Source: JAJZRV01 sp027442615 (lineage in GTDB: Bacteria > Pseudomonadota > Gammaproteobacteria > Burkholderiales > Ferrovaceae). From it: DNA of 64,000 bases. This document shows positions 17,341 through 25,925 of the stretch, one piece after another; position 1 is the stretch's first letter, and each line of letters opens with the position of its first letter. The notes beneath the pieces are model-generated. The model made no database searches. It saw only the letters and a list, made by a program, of their open reading frames with translations, and was not told the origin of the DNA. A program made the position numbers and the translations under genes. The stretch spans positions 1-64,000 of the forward strand of contig DAIBBI010000029.1 in the NCBI GenBank assembly GCA_027442615.1, written 5' to 3'.

Positions 17341-18345
17341 ATGAGGATACTGGTTACCGGAGTTGCGGGATTCATCGGCATGCACGTGGCGAGGCGACTG
17401 CTGCTGGAGGGACATACCGTCATTGGACTGGACAACCTCAATGACTACTACGAAGTGGCGCTGAAAGAGGCGCGCCTGAGCCGGCTGGCCGACCAGTCCG
17501 AATTCGGCTTTCACCTCCTGGATATCAGCGATGCACGCGCCATGGCAACGATTTTTTCGGAAGGCGGCTTTTCCCATGTGGTGCATCTTGCGGCTCAAGC
17601 CGGGGTGCGCTATTCACTGAAAAATCCACTGGCTTACGTCAACTCCAACCTGACTGGATTTGCCCATGTGCTGGAGGGGTGTCGCCACCACCAGATCCGA
17701 CATCTCGTCTACGCCAGCACGTCCAGCGTCTACGGCACCAATGCACGACTGCCCTTTCGCGAGCACGATCCGGCCGATCATCCAGCCAGCCTCTACGCTG
17801 CTACGAAGCGGGCTAACGAGCTGATGGCGCATTCCTACAGTCACCTGTTTGGTTTGCCCTCGACGGGGTTGCGCTTCTTTACCGTGTACGGCCCCTGGGG
17901 TCGGCCTGACATGGCCTATGCCCTGTTCACCCGGGCCATTCTGGAGGGCCGTCCGATCCAGGTCTTCAACCAGGGACACATGCGCCGGGATTTCACCTAT
18001 GTCGACGATATCGTGGAAGGCGTGGTGCGGGTGTTGGCGCAACCGGCCGCTCCCGATCCCGCTTTTGACCGCATGCGCCCCGACCCGGCCAGCAGCGATG
18101 TACCGTGGCGGATCTACAACGTGGGTCATCACCAACCCGTGCCGCTCGAGACGTTTATCGATGTATTGGAGCGTTGTCTCGACAAAAAGGCCATCCGCGA
18201 GTATTTACCCATGCAATCCGGTGATGTGGAAGAAACCTTTGCCGAGATTGCCGACCTTGCCGAGGCGGTGGGATACCGGCCCCAGACCCCACTGGAATCC
18301 GGGCTCGAGCGATTTGTTTCCTGGTATCGGAGCTACTATTCATGA
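17341..18345 (+). CDS. NAD-dependent epimerase, UDP-glucuronate 4-epimerase-like
   Basis: 334-residue extended short-chain dehydrogenase. The Rossmann motif is GVAGFIGMHVA at the N-terminus; the active site is STSSVYG with YAATKRANE (Tyr-x3-Lys). The long NDYYEVALKEARL segment is characteristic of UDP-glucuronate/galacturonate 4-epimerases. It likely feeds a uronic acid into LPS core or a capsule, given waaC, waaA and a glycosyltransferase beside it. An in-frame TTG six bases earlier is possible, but the ATG fits the promoter spacing. Overlaps the next gene by ATGA. Confidence 0.88.
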   Translation: MRILVTGVAGFIGMHVARRLLLEGHTVIGLDNLNDYYEVALKEARLSRLADQSEFGFHLLDISDARAMATIFSEGGFSHVVHLAAQAGVRYSLKNPLAYVNSNLTGFAHVLEGCRHHQIRHLVYASTSSVYGTNARLPFREHDPADHPASLYAATKRANELMAHSYSHLFGLPSTGLRFFTVYGPWGRPDMAYALFTRAILEGRPIQVFNQGHMRRDFTYVDDIVEGVVRVLAQPAAPDPAFDRMRPDPASSDVPWRIYNVGHHQPVPLETFIDVLERCLDKKAIREYLPMQSGDVEETFAEIADLAEAVGYRPQTPLESGLERFVSWYRSYYS

Positions 18346-19082
18346 CGCTTTCGGTGATTGTAATCGCCAGGAATGAAGAGGCGTCGATTGGGGATTGCCT
18401 GAAATCGGTGGCCTGGGCCGATGAATGCATCGTACTGGATGGCGGAAGTACCGATGCCACCGTGGCCATTGCCAAGGCACTGGGTGCACGAGTGGCAGTG
18501 GCCACGGACTGGCCTGGGTTTGGCCCCCAAAAAAACCGTGCCCTGGCGCTTGCCACCGGCGACTGGGTGTTGTCCCTGGATGCCGATGAACGGGTGAGCC
18601 CTGCGTTGAAGGACGAAATCGAGGCTGCGATGAGGGTGTCCGGCACAACTGTTTACAGGATGCCGCGGGCCTCGAGTTATTGCGGACGCACGCTGCGCCA
18701 TGGCGGCTGGTGGCCTGATTACGTGATCCGCTTGTTCCGTCGGGGAGAGGCGCGGTTTTCAGAGGATCTGGTCCATGAGCGCCTGCTTTGTACGCAGGAC
18801 GTGGGCACGTTGACGCAGCCGCTGTTGCATGACACCTACGCCAGCCTGGAAGAGGCGCTGGACAAAGCCAACCGCTACTCTACCCTGGGCGCACAACAAG
18901 CATTTGCGAGGGGGGAGCGGGCCAGCCTGATGACGGCCCTGGGCCACGGGCTCTGGGCCTTTTTCAGAACCTATGTGCTGCGTCGCGGATTTCTGGACGG
19001 AGGACAGGGACTGTTGCTGGCGGTATCCAATGCGCACGCCACGTTCTACCGTTATGCCAAGTTGTGGCTCAAGCGCCGGTGA
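18342..19082 (+). CDS. Family 2 glycosyltransferase, WaaE/KdtX-like
   Basis: 246 residues with a GT-A fold: N-terminal LSVIVIARNEEASIGDCLKS, the sugar-nucleotide residues VLDGGSTDAT, and the DAD metal motif (LSLDADERVS). The pattern matches LPS core beta-1,4-glucosyltransferases of the WaaE/KdtX group. Coupled to the epimerase by a four-base overlap, and its end overlaps msbA on the other strand by 14 bases. Exact sugar and acceptor are not known from sequence. Confidence 0.85.
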   Translation: MTLSVIVIARNEEASIGDCLKSVAWADECIVLDGGSTDATVAIAKALGARVAVATDWPGFGPQKNRALALATGDWVLSLDADERVSPALKDEIEAAMRVSGTTVYRMPRASSYCGRTLRHGGWWPDYVIRLFRRGEARFSEDLVHERLLCTQDVGTLTQPLLHDTYASLEEALDKANRYSTLGAQQAFARGERASLMTALGHGLWAFFRTYVLRRGFLDGGQGLLLAVSNAHATFYRYAKLWLKRR

Positions 19083-20826
19083 TCGGTTGCATCTGGTGCA
19101 GTCTGGCGTAGTACCCGTTGAGCTCGAGCAGGCTGCGATGGGTACCTTGTTCGACCATCTTGCCCTCATGGAGCACCACGATACGGTCGGCATTTTCGAT
19201 GGTGGAGAGCCGGTGGGCGATGACGATGGTGGTGCGCCCCAGCATCAGGGCGTCCAGTGCGGTCTGTACAGCGCGCTCTGATTCACTGTCCAGCGCCGAG
19301 GTGGCTTCATCCAGGATCAGTATGGGGGCATCCTTCAGGATCGCGCGCGCGATGGCGATGCGCTGGCGTTGCCCTCCCGAAAGGCGCGCACCGTTTTCCC
19401 CCAGCAGCGTGCCGAATCCGTCCGGCAGTTGTTCTATGAATTCCAGGGCATGGGCTGCTTTGGCCGCGGCCCGAATGTGGTCCATCGACGCACCGCGCAA
19501 AGCGCCGTAGCCGATGTTATGAGCCACGGTATCGTTGAACAGCACCACGTCCTGGCTGACCAGGGAAATGTTGGCACGCAGGCTGGCCAAAGTGAGTGAC
19601 GCCAGCGGGTGCCCGTCCAGCAGGATATGCCCCGAGGTGGGGGCATAAAAGCGGGGAATCAGCGTTGCCAGGGTGGTTTTACCGCTACCTGACTGGCCCA
19701 CCAGGGCAACGGTTTCTCCAGCCCGGATGCCTAGGGTGAAGTTATCGAGGGCCAGCCGGTTTCCACGCGGATAGGCAAAGCACAGCTGATCAAATTGCAG
19801 TGCGCCTTCTGCGCGTTCCAGGACAAAGGTTCCCGTGTCCACCTCAGGCGTTTGGTCTATGAGCTCAAAGACGCTTTCCGAGGCTGCGAGTCCTCGCTGG
19901 AGGGACTCGCTGATGTCGGACAGGCGCTTGAGGGGGGCGAGCAGCATGATCATGGCTGTAATGAAAGAGACGAAGCCGCCCACGGAAGTTTCGTCGGCAC
20001 TGGCCTGCAAGGTTGCAAGCCAGACGATGGCGGCCACGGCCAGGGCCGCAAAGAACTGGACCAATGGAACATTGGCTGCGCCGGCAGCAGCCTGCTTCAT
20101 GTTGAGGCGGCGTACCCGATTGCTGGCATCATGGAAGCGCTCGGTTTCAACGGGCACGCCGCCAAAGATTTTGATGACTTTCTGGCAGCCGATCGACTCG
20201 TCCAGTACGGTGGTGATGCCCCCCATGGCTTTCATGCTGTCGCGATTGACGTTGCGCAGACGGGTGTTGAATTTTTTGACGACCCAGGCAATGGGCGGAG
20301 CAGCCAGCAAAGTGATGCTGGTGAGCTTCCAGTTGAGGTAGACCAGCCATCCCAGCAGCCCGATGACCACGAAGGAATCGGTGACGAGGTTCGTCACCAC
20401 CGTGGTGGCAGCGGTCATGACCTGGCTGGCGTCGAACACCAGCTTTGAAATCAGGACCCCGGAGGGGTGGTCATCGAAGTAGCGTACCGGCAGTTGTAGC
20501 AGGCGTTCAAACATCTGCCGGCGCAGGTCCATGACGACCTTGTTGCCCACCCAGTTCATGGCGAACTTGGACACGAAGTTGGCAACCCCGCGCACCACGA
20601 ACAACCCCAGCAACATCACCGGAACCCAACGGATCCAGGCGGGATCCTTATGCACGAAGCTCATGTCGAGCATGGGTTTGAGCAGGGCAGGGAGCAGAGG
20701 CTCGGTAGCCGCCGTGATCACCATGGCAACGATCGCGGCAACAAATTCCCAGCGGTAGGGGACGACGTAACGCAACAAGCGCCGATACAGTGCGGCGCTA
20801 TGAACCGGAAGCGTGAACGAGGGCAC
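19069..20826 (-). CDS. msbA: Lipid A export ATP-binding/permease protein MsbA
   Basis: ABC exporter that flips lipid A-core across the inner membrane. 585 residues: six membrane segments, then an ATPase with Walker A GQSGSGKTT, signature LSGGQRQRIAIARAIL, and Walker B ILILDEATSALD. The start is taken as GTG at 20826 (reads MPSFTLPVHSAAL), with AGGA nine bases upstream; longer in-frame sequence upstream lacks family similarity. A reverse-strand TATACT at 20857-20862 is a plausible -10, giving a leader of roughly 25 bases. Confidence 0.94.
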   Translation of the reverse strand: MPSFTLPVHSAALYRRLLRYVVPYRWEFVAAIVAMVITAATEPLLPALLKPMLDMSFVHKDPAWIRWVPVMLLGLFVVRGVANFVSKFAMNWVGNKVVMDLRRQMFERLLQLPVRYFDDHPSGVLISKLVFDASQVMTAATTVVTNLVTDSFVVIGLLGWLVYLNWKLTSITLLAAPPIAWVVKKFNTRLRNVNRDSMKAMGGITTVLDESIGCQKVIKIFGGVPVETERFHDASNRVRRLNMKQAAAGAANVPLVQFFAALAVAAIVWLATLQASADETSVGGFVSFITAMIMLLAPLKRLSDISESLQRGLAASESVFELIDQTPEVDTGTFVLERAEGALQFDQLCFAYPRGNRLALDNFTLGIRAGETVALVGQSGSGKTTLATLIPRFYAPTSGHILLDGHPLASLTLASLRANISLVSQDVVLFNDTVAHNIGYGALRGASMDHIRAAAKAAHALEFIEQLPDGFGTLLGENGARLSGGQRQRIAIARAILKDAPILILDEATSALDSESERAVQTALDALMLGRTTIVIAHRLSTIENADRIVVLHEGKMVEQGTHRSLLELNGYYARLHQMQPITGA

Positions 20827-20941
20827 TGGCCGTGATCCTGAAACGAGAGAGGGGCAGTATACCGTACCGCAACCCCCGTGCCGCCAGGAATCTGATAACA
20901 TTCCCGCAGGTGATTTACCCAATTCTTGAGCCAGGATCCAC

Positions 20942-21514
20942 ATGAGTCTTCATTATCGTGCCCAATGGGCTATTGGCGTGTTGCTGGCCGTGATGGTCCT
21001 GGTCACGCACGGCCAGCATGACGCAACGCCGCTGCATTTGCCCCAAGCCACGTGGGCAGCTTTTTTTCTGGGTGGGTTCTACCTGCGCCATGTGCGGCTT
21101 TGGATGCTGGGCCTGGGCCTTGTGGGCGCCCTGGATTTTGCTGCCGTGACATGGGGTGGGGTCAGCGACTTTTGTCTGTCCCCGGCCTACGTGTTCATGG
21201 TTCCAGCCTATGGCGTGCTTTGGCTGGCGGGACGGACCTGCGCCGCGAATGGGGTGGGTTTGGACCGGCGCGGCCTCGTGGCGTTGGCACTGGGCCTGTC
21301 CGGTATCGTGGCGGCCGAAATTCTGGCGAGCGGCAGTTTTTACCTGTTGTCAGGACGCATGGAGCAGATCAGCCTGGGCGGATTGGCGACGTATCTTCTG
21401 ACCTGGGTACCGCAAACCCTTGAATCTTTCGTCTTCTGGATCGGGGTCGCTGCCCCGATCCATGCAGCAGTTCGCTTCCTGTACGGCGCTTCGGCTTTGC
21501 GCCGTTCCGTCTAA
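20942..21514 (+). CDS. Integral membrane protein, possibly cobalamin-related
   Basis: 190-residue protein with about five hydrophobic segments (for example residues 9-24, 38-48, 54-71, 82-97, 111-130). Conserved-looking loops are THGQHDATPLHLPQATWAAF and AVTWGGVSDFCLSPAY. I recall similar proteins near cobalamin genes in betaproteobacteria, and it is tail-to-tail with btuB (four-base overlap), so a role as a small substrate-binding membrane component for a cobalt or corrinoid system is possible, but this is inference. AGGATCC precedes the ATG. It is not under the btuB riboswitch, which reads the other way. Confidence 0.7.
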   Translation: MSLHYRAQWAIGVLLAVMVLVTHGQHDATPLHLPQATWAAFFLGGFYLRHVRLWMLGLGLVGALDFAAVTWGGVSDFCLSPAYVFMVPAYGVLWLAGRTCAANGVGLDRRGLVALALGLSGIVAAEILASGSFYLLSGRMEQISLGGLATYLLTWVPQTLESFVFWIGVAAPIHAAVRFLYGASALRRSV

Positions 21515-23451
21515 AAGACGTATTTCAACAGCATCCCGAAATTCCTTCCCGGAGAGGGGTAGTAAGCCCCGTAGCTGTTGGCATAGTCGTAATACTGCCG
21601 GTTGAGCAGGTTATTGGCAGAGGCGACGAGATTCCATTGCCTCGTGAGGGCGGTGGTATAGCGCAGGTCGGCTGTCCAGTAGAATGGAATCGGCGGGAGC
21701 GTTCCCATGAAGTCGGAGTCCACAAATTGCTGGCCCACCAGACGTGCCGACAGATCCAGCGTTTGACGTTCTTGAGGTTTCCATTCGGCCCCTGTCTGAA
21801 TATTGAACTGGGGAACCAGCGGCACCCGGTGCCCCTGATACGCACCCTCCGAAAACACTGCCCTGATCCATTGTCCCGACCCGCGTAAGGCCAGATTTGG
21901 CGTGGCCTGGTAGCGCCCTTCCAGCTCCAGCCCTTCCCGTTGGGTGGGGGGCAAATTGATGTTGATGAATTGTACCGGGTCAAATACCAGTTCGTTGTGG
22001 ATGTCGCTGCGGAACAGGCGCAACGCGGCATTACTGGGTTCCAGCCGGTTCCAGCTGATGCCGGTTTCGTAGTCCATGGATGTCTGTGGCAGCAAGTTGC
22101 CTGCGGCGCCACGCAATTCGTCGATGTTGGCGACCCGGTAGCTTTGTCCCGTTCTGACGTAGGACTCCACTTTTTCAAACAGGGTTCGAATGTACTGGAG
22201 TTCAAAAGCGTGCAGATTGGACGAGTCGGTGGACGCAATCTCTTTCTGGATGCGCTCCACGCGTCCGCCCGCCACGAGCCGATCTGCAGGCGTGAGGATC
22301 CAGTTGTCCTGCAGGTAGAGGGCGTCGCTGTTCTGAATCAGATGTTCCCCCACAGTGGAATACTGGGGGTAGGCAGGATAGACCGACGAGTAGGTGCGAT
22401 CCCAGCGTGACAGATCAAGCCCCAGCGTCAGGTCATTACCCTTGATTCCTGCATCGTGAATTTTTGCCCGGGGGGATAGGTCCTGAAAATTTGCCGAAAT
22501 GTCGGTGGTACCACCAAGGCTGGGCAGATTGGCGCCCGACTGCTTGTTGCGCACATTGGCGTCCACAGCCCACTCGGTGTTACCCACCATGGCTTTGCCG
22601 AACAGGGTGATGGTATTGCCACTGACATTGCCGGAATCATTGGGTGTGACGGTTTGTCTGGGGTTTTGCTGGAACTGCGGCAGCGTCAGGGGGCCGGGAA
22701 ATCGCGTGTCTTCTGAATCCGAATACAGACGGACGCCCAGGGTTCGGTCGGCGTCAGGCTGCCACTGGAGGGAAGCGCCCCCCGTCCTGACCTGAGCCTG
22801 GTTGTTGGCACGATAATTGTCGGTATTGAGGGTTTTGCCGAAAAGGGCAATGGAGGTGCCGTCGACTTGACGCGACACCCAGGCATTGCTCTCCTTGGTG
22901 GCAAAACTACCCAAACCGCCCGACAGGACTGCGCTATCGCCAGGATGGTTTTTGCTGACGATGTTGATGACACCGCTGGTGGCGCCTTCGCCGTAGAGCA
23001 CGCTGGAGCCTCCGCGGGTGATCTCGATGTGATCGATGGACTCCACCGGGACCATGGAAGTTCGGGCGGCAGTCTGCTCGATTTCGGACAGGCGAACTCC
23101 ATCGAGCAGCACCACCACGTTGTTGTCGCTGGTGATGCCGTAGCCGCGAAGGTCGATGGATTGGTCCTGAGTGCCGTTCAAACTGATTCGGGTGGGAACA
23201 TTACCGAGCTTCTGCAGGATTTGCGACACATCGGTCAATCCGCTGCGTTCAATGTCTCCGGAAGTAATGATGGTGGTCTGAGGCAACGACTGGGCCAGGG
23301 ATTCGTCAAAGCGCGAGGACGTCACCGTGATGGGTGACAAACCCGCAATGTCCTCAGGGGCGCCTATGGCATGGTTGGAGTGCAATACACAGGCAGCTGA
23401 AACAAACAGTGCAATGGGCCTGAAGGCCGGACGACGGGTGCAAATTGTCAA
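21511..23451 (-). CDS. btuB: TonB-dependent vitamin B12 outer-membrane receptor
   Basis: 646-residue outer-membrane transporter. A signal peptide ends near residue 30 (AIGAPED), followed by a TonB box-like segment PITVTSSR, a plug domain with DNNVVVLLDGVRLSE and ITRGGSSVLYGEGATSGVINIV, then a beta barrel ending in aromatic KYVF. The start is TTG at 23451, with GGGAG six bases upstream; no ATG fits. The cobalamin riboswitch in its leader supports the B12 assignment over other TonB receptors. Confidence 0.93.
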   Translation of the reverse strand: MTICTRRPAFRPIALFVSAACVLHSNHAIGAPEDIAGLSPITVTSSRFDESLAQSLPQTTIITSGDIERSGLTDVSQILQKLGNVPTRISLNGTQDQSIDLRGYGITSDNNVVVLLDGVRLSEIEQTAARTSMVPVESIDHIEITRGGSSVLYGEGATSGVINIVSKNHPGDSAVLSGGLGSFATKESNAWVSRQVDGTSIALFGKTLNTDNYRANNQAQVRTGGASLQWQPDADRTLGVRLYSDSEDTRFPGPLTLPQFQQNPRQTVTPNDSGNVSGNTITLFGKAMVGNTEWAVDANVRNKQSGANLPSLGGTTDISANFQDLSPRAKIHDAGIKGNDLTLGLDLSRWDRTYSSVYPAYPQYSTVGEHLIQNSDALYLQDNWILTPADRLVAGGRVERIQKEIASTDSSNLHAFELQYIRTLFEKVESYVRTGQSYRVANIDELRGAAGNLLPQTSMDYETGISWNRLEPSNAALRLFRSDIHNELVFDPVQFININLPPTQREGLELEGRYQATPNLALRGSGQWIRAVFSEGAYQGHRVPLVPQFNIQTGAEWKPQERQTLDLSARLVGQQFVDSDFMGTLPPIPFYWTADLRYTTALTRQWNLVASANNLLNRQYYDYANSYGAYYPSPGRNFGMLLKYVF

Positions 23452-23538
23452 AATGATCTCCCTGTAGAGGACAGGGAAACACCAGGGATAATTCGAGGCG
23501 GACTACAAACCGGGTTTTACCGATGACATGCTAGCCTG

Positions 23539-23584
23539 AATACTGCTACCCCGCAGTATTTCCAGTGCGCCAGACCATCTGGCG
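23539..23584 (-). promoter_or_regulatory. Two tandem hairpins between riboswitch and btuB
   Basis: Reading toward btuB, the first hairpin is CGCCAGA-TGG-TCTGGCG (23568-23584) and the second AATACTGC-GGGGTA-GCAGTATT (23539-23560), both with perfect stems. No U-run follows either, so the switch probably acts on translation or through Rho rather than by an intrinsic terminator. Confidence 0.6.
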
Positions 23585-23596
23585 TCTTGGAGCGTG

Positions 23597-23775
23597 GGGC
23601 CGGTATCCGGGCTCATCCGAAAACCTTCGTCGTCTTCCCGGGCCGTGGGCGTGAACCTTCCGACCTAGTGACTGTTATGACGAAGTGATCAGGACTTACC
23701 GTTGCGGGGGCAGCACAGGCATTTCACCTGTTTCCCGTTTAACCCGGACTCAGAGAAGACGTCCAGGCACCCCGA
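23597..23775 (-). promoter_or_regulatory. Cobalamin riboswitch of btuB
   Basis: The reverse strand contains the B12-box GCTGCCCCCGCAACGGTAAG, preceded by GGGAAACAGGTGAAATGCC and ended by GCCCGGATACCGGCC, the conserved order of cobalamin riboswitches. It lies in the btuB leader, so adenosyl- or another cobalamin would repress btuB. Ends of the aptamer are approximate. The 430 bases between btuB and the ZapB-like gene hold this element, its promoter and its expression platform, and no gene. Confidence 0.93.
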
Positions 23776-23830
23776 TGTGAACCATTCACATCTGCCAGGA
23801 CGATTGTAACCAAATATGGATGCGGGACAA
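23774..23830 (-). promoter_or_regulatory. btuB promoter and 5' hairpin
   Basis: Reverse-strand TTGTCC (23825-23830), 16-base spacer, TACAAT (23803-23808), preceding the riboswitch. The first transcribed bases form a perfect hairpin GATGTGAA-TGG-TTCACATC (23774-23792) just before the aptamer, which may stabilise the RNA end or be a protein operator. Confidence 0.5.
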
Positions 23831-23845
23831 AGCAGTATTGGACAA

Positions 23846-23875
23846 TTGACGCCGGAACGCTCGCCCCCTTATATT
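23846..23875 (+). promoter_or_regulatory. Sigma-70 promoter of the ZapB-like gene, leaderless layout
   Basis: TTGACG (23846-23851), 18-base spacer, TATATT (23870-23875), then GGGACC and ATG at 23882. This is the best of the six leaderless-type promoters because both hexamers are strong. Confidence 0.7.
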
Positions 23876-23881
23876 GGGACC

Positions 23882-24073
23882 ATGGAAAAACTATTTGCCA
23901 GCCTGGAGCAAAAAATCGATCGCGTCATCGGTCAGTGCGATCTGTTGCGCGCGGAAAACCAAAAGCTGCGACAGGAGCTCATTCTCAAGGTCGATGAGGT
24001 GCGCCTGCTGACGGACAGGATGGAAGAGGCCAGGCATCGCCTGCAGCAACTGGTGGCGCAGGTTCCGGAATAG
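23882..24073 (+). CDS. ZapB-like short coiled-coil protein (TIGR02449-type)
   Basis: 63 residues, almost entirely a leucine-rich coiled coil (MEKLFASLEQKIDRVIGQCD, then LLRAENQKLRQEL). It resembles the small TIGR02449 proteins encoded just before zapA, and the short coiled coils of the ZapB type. A role at the division site with ZapA is likely by context. A longer in-frame start exists at 23816 but the residues before MEKL are not coiled coil and lie on the promoter. Spacing to zapA is 11 bases. Confidence 0.8.
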   Translation: MEKLFASLEQKIDRVIGQCDLLRAENQKLRQELILKVDEVRLLTDRMEEARHRLQQLVAQVPE

Positions 24074-24084
24074 GCGGGGTCAAA

Positions 24085-24390
24085 ATGGAATCCGTCATGG
24101 TCGAAATCTCCATTCTGGGCCGGTCCTACAAGGTGTCATGCAACCCTGAACATCGGACTTTGCTTCAGGAGGCGGCTCAGGAACTGGACCGGCGCATGCG
24201 CGAAGTGCGTGGCCATGCGGAGGGCGTGGGGCCGGAACGAGCCGCAGTCATGGCAGGGCTGAATGCCGTTTACGAAATGCTTGAACAAAAAGCAGCCAGC
24301 AGCTGGGATGTTGGCGATGTAAAGCGTAGAATAAAAGGCTTGGAGGAGCGGCTGGATCGATGCTTCTTTGAGCAGGAGTCCCTTTTTTGA
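24085..24390 (+). CDS. zapA: Cell division protein ZapA
   Basis: 101-residue protein that bundles FtsZ filaments. It has the ZapA N-terminal strand pattern VEISILGRSYKVSCNPEH, LDRRMREVR, and a C-terminal coiled coil (DVKRRIKGLEERLD). Start is MESV; MVEIS four codons on is an alternative. The 6S RNA follows immediately, the standard zapA-ssrS order. Confidence 0.93.
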   Translation: MESVMVEISILGRSYKVSCNPEHRTLLQEAAQELDRRMREVRGHAEGVGPERAAVMAGLNAVYEMLEQKAASSWDVGDVKRRIKGLEERLDRCFFEQESLF

Positions 24391-24577
24391 GATTCCCCTG
24401 GGGTGTTCGTTACGGTTTTAATTCTTTGAACCGATAATCATCTAACCCGGCTATTGACCCGATGGGTGCTGTTGCGCGCGTCCTGCTGGAATCGCCTGAT
24501 GCACCCGGTGGATAGCCACCTTCTCTAGAGGCTTGGGTTCAAGATGCAGACCGGACGGCACCTGCGGGGGACCCCCA
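24391..24577 (+). ncRNA. ssrS: 6S RNA
   Basis: Starts GATTCCCCTGGGGTGTTCGT and ends GGCACCTGCGGGGGACC, which pair to close the long hairpin that mimics an open promoter. The internal ACGGTTTTAATTCTTTGAACC and the 3' CTTGGGTTCAAG segments match betaproteobacterial 6S RNAs. It binds the sigma-70 polymerase holoenzyme in stationary phase. Location between zapA and an EVE-domain gene is the expected one. Ends are approximate. Confidence 0.88.
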
Positions 24578-24581
24578 TGCC

Positions 24582-25055
24582 ATGGCCTGTTGGTTGATGA
24601 AATCTGAACCTTCCGAGGTCAGTGTCGATGATGTTATGGGGATGCCCGGACAGTGCGTGGACTGGTTCGGGGTCCGCAATTACCAGGCCCGCAACTTCAT
24701 GATGCGCGACATGCAACTGGGAGATGGGGTGCTGTTTTACCATTCCAGCTGTGCTGAACCTGGCATCGTGGGTCTGGCCGAAGTCTCGCGCTGCGCGCTC
24801 CCCGACAAAAGCCAGTTTGATCCAGATTCCCCCTACTATGACCCGAAAGCCACGCCCGATAAGCCGCGCTGGTTTTGTGTCGAGGTTCGCTTGCTCAGTA
24901 AAACCCGGTTGCTGCCGTTGAATGAATTGCGCGCCACACCCGGGCTGCAGCACATGCGCTTGTTGGCGCGCGGCAACCGCCTGTCCATCACCCCGGTCAC
25001 CCGGGAGGAATGGCGCCTGATTCAGCAGATGCTCAAGCGCTCGTCAGACGATTGA
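24582..25055 (+). CDS. EVE-domain protein
   Basis: 157 residues forming a single EVE (PUA-like) domain: WLMKSEPSEVSVDDV, VDWFGVRNYQARNFMM, GDGVLFYHSSCAEPGIVGLAEV and PRWFCVEVR. These proteins are thought to bind modified bases in nucleic acids. The ATG is only about five bases after the 6S RNA 3' end, so its ribosome binding site would lie inside the 6S sequence. The last 23 bases overlap purC on the other strand. Confidence 0.92.
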   Translation: MACWLMKSEPSEVSVDDVMGMPGQCVDWFGVRNYQARNFMMRDMQLGDGVLFYHSSCAEPGIVGLAEVSRCALPDKSQFDPDSPYYDPKATPDKPRWFCVEVRLLSKTRLLPLNELRATPGLQHMRLLARGNRLSITPVTREEWRLIQQMLKRSSDD

Positions 25056-25920
25056 GCGCTTCCTGGTAGCGCTCGCTGGTTCCTGCTGCGATGTCGGCGG
25101 GAATCTCCGGTGCAGGAGGCTGCTTGTTCCAGTGAATGGATTCCAGCCAGTTTCTGACGAACTGCTTGTCAAAACTTTCGGGGCTGGTTCCGACGCGGTA
25201 GGTGTCTTTGGGCCAAAAACGCGAAGAGTCGGGGGTGATTACCTCGTCGATGAGCGTGAGCGTGCCGTTCTTGTCCAGGCCAAATTCAAATTTCGTATCT
25301 GCAATGATGATGCCGCGCGCCAGGGCGTAATCCGCAGCAGCCCCATAGAGTTGCAGTGACTTGTCGCGAATTTGAGCTGCAACGGCGCTCCCCACGAGCT
25401 GGGAGGCCCTGGCAAAATCGATGTTTTCATCATGGTCCCCCACAGCGGCTTTTGTGGCCGGGGTAAACAGCGGGGTTGGCAGCCTGGCAGCCCGCTCCAG
25501 CCCTGCGGGCAGGGATATGCCGCAAACCGCGCCGCTGGCCTGGTATTCCTTCCAGCCCGAGCCTTCGATGTAGCCACGAACCACGGCCTCCAGGGGCAAT
25601 GCCTGCATGCGTCTTGCCACCACCGAGCGCCCCACAACCTGACTGCGTTCGGCAGGAGCCACCACGCTTTCAGGGTCGATGCCGCTGAGATGGTTGGGGA
25701 TCAGATCCTGGAAATAGGAAAACCAGAAGTTGGTCAGCGTGTTGAGGATGATCCCCTTGTTGGGGATGGGTGTTGGAAACACCACGTCAAAGGCGGATAG
25801 CCGGTCGGTGGTGATCAGCAACAGGTGATCCTCGCCTACCGCATAGATATCGCGCACCTTGCCCCGGGCAACCAGCGGCAGCGAATGGAGTTCGGTACGA
25901 TAGACGGGTTTCATGGTCAT
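25033..25920 (-). CDS. purC: SAICAR synthase
   Basis: Phosphoribosylaminoimidazole-succinocarboxamide synthase of purine synthesis. 295 residues, the length of the longer PurC form. Motifs are GKVRDIYAV, VVRGYIEGSGWKEY and DTKFEFGLD, with the ATP-site LIDEVITPDSSRFWP. The ATG at 25914 is an alternative start. Follows pyk by five bases, so it is at the end of the gap-pgk-pyk-purC run. Confidence 0.96.
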   Translation of the reverse strand: MTMKPVYRTELHSLPLVARGKVRDIYAVGEDHLLLITTDRLSAFDVVFPTPIPNKGIILNTLTNFWFSYFQDLIPNHLSGIDPESVVAPAERSQVVGRSVVARRMQALPLEAVVRGYIEGSGWKEYQASGAVCGISLPAGLERAARLPTPLFTPATKAAVGDHDENIDFARASQLVGSAVAAQIRDKSLQLYGAAADYALARGIIIADTKFEFGLDKNGTLTLIDEVITPDSSRFWPKDTYRVGTSPESFDKQFVRNWLESIHWNKQPPAPEIPADIAAGTSERYQEALNRLTSA

Positions 25921-25925
25921 GGCCT

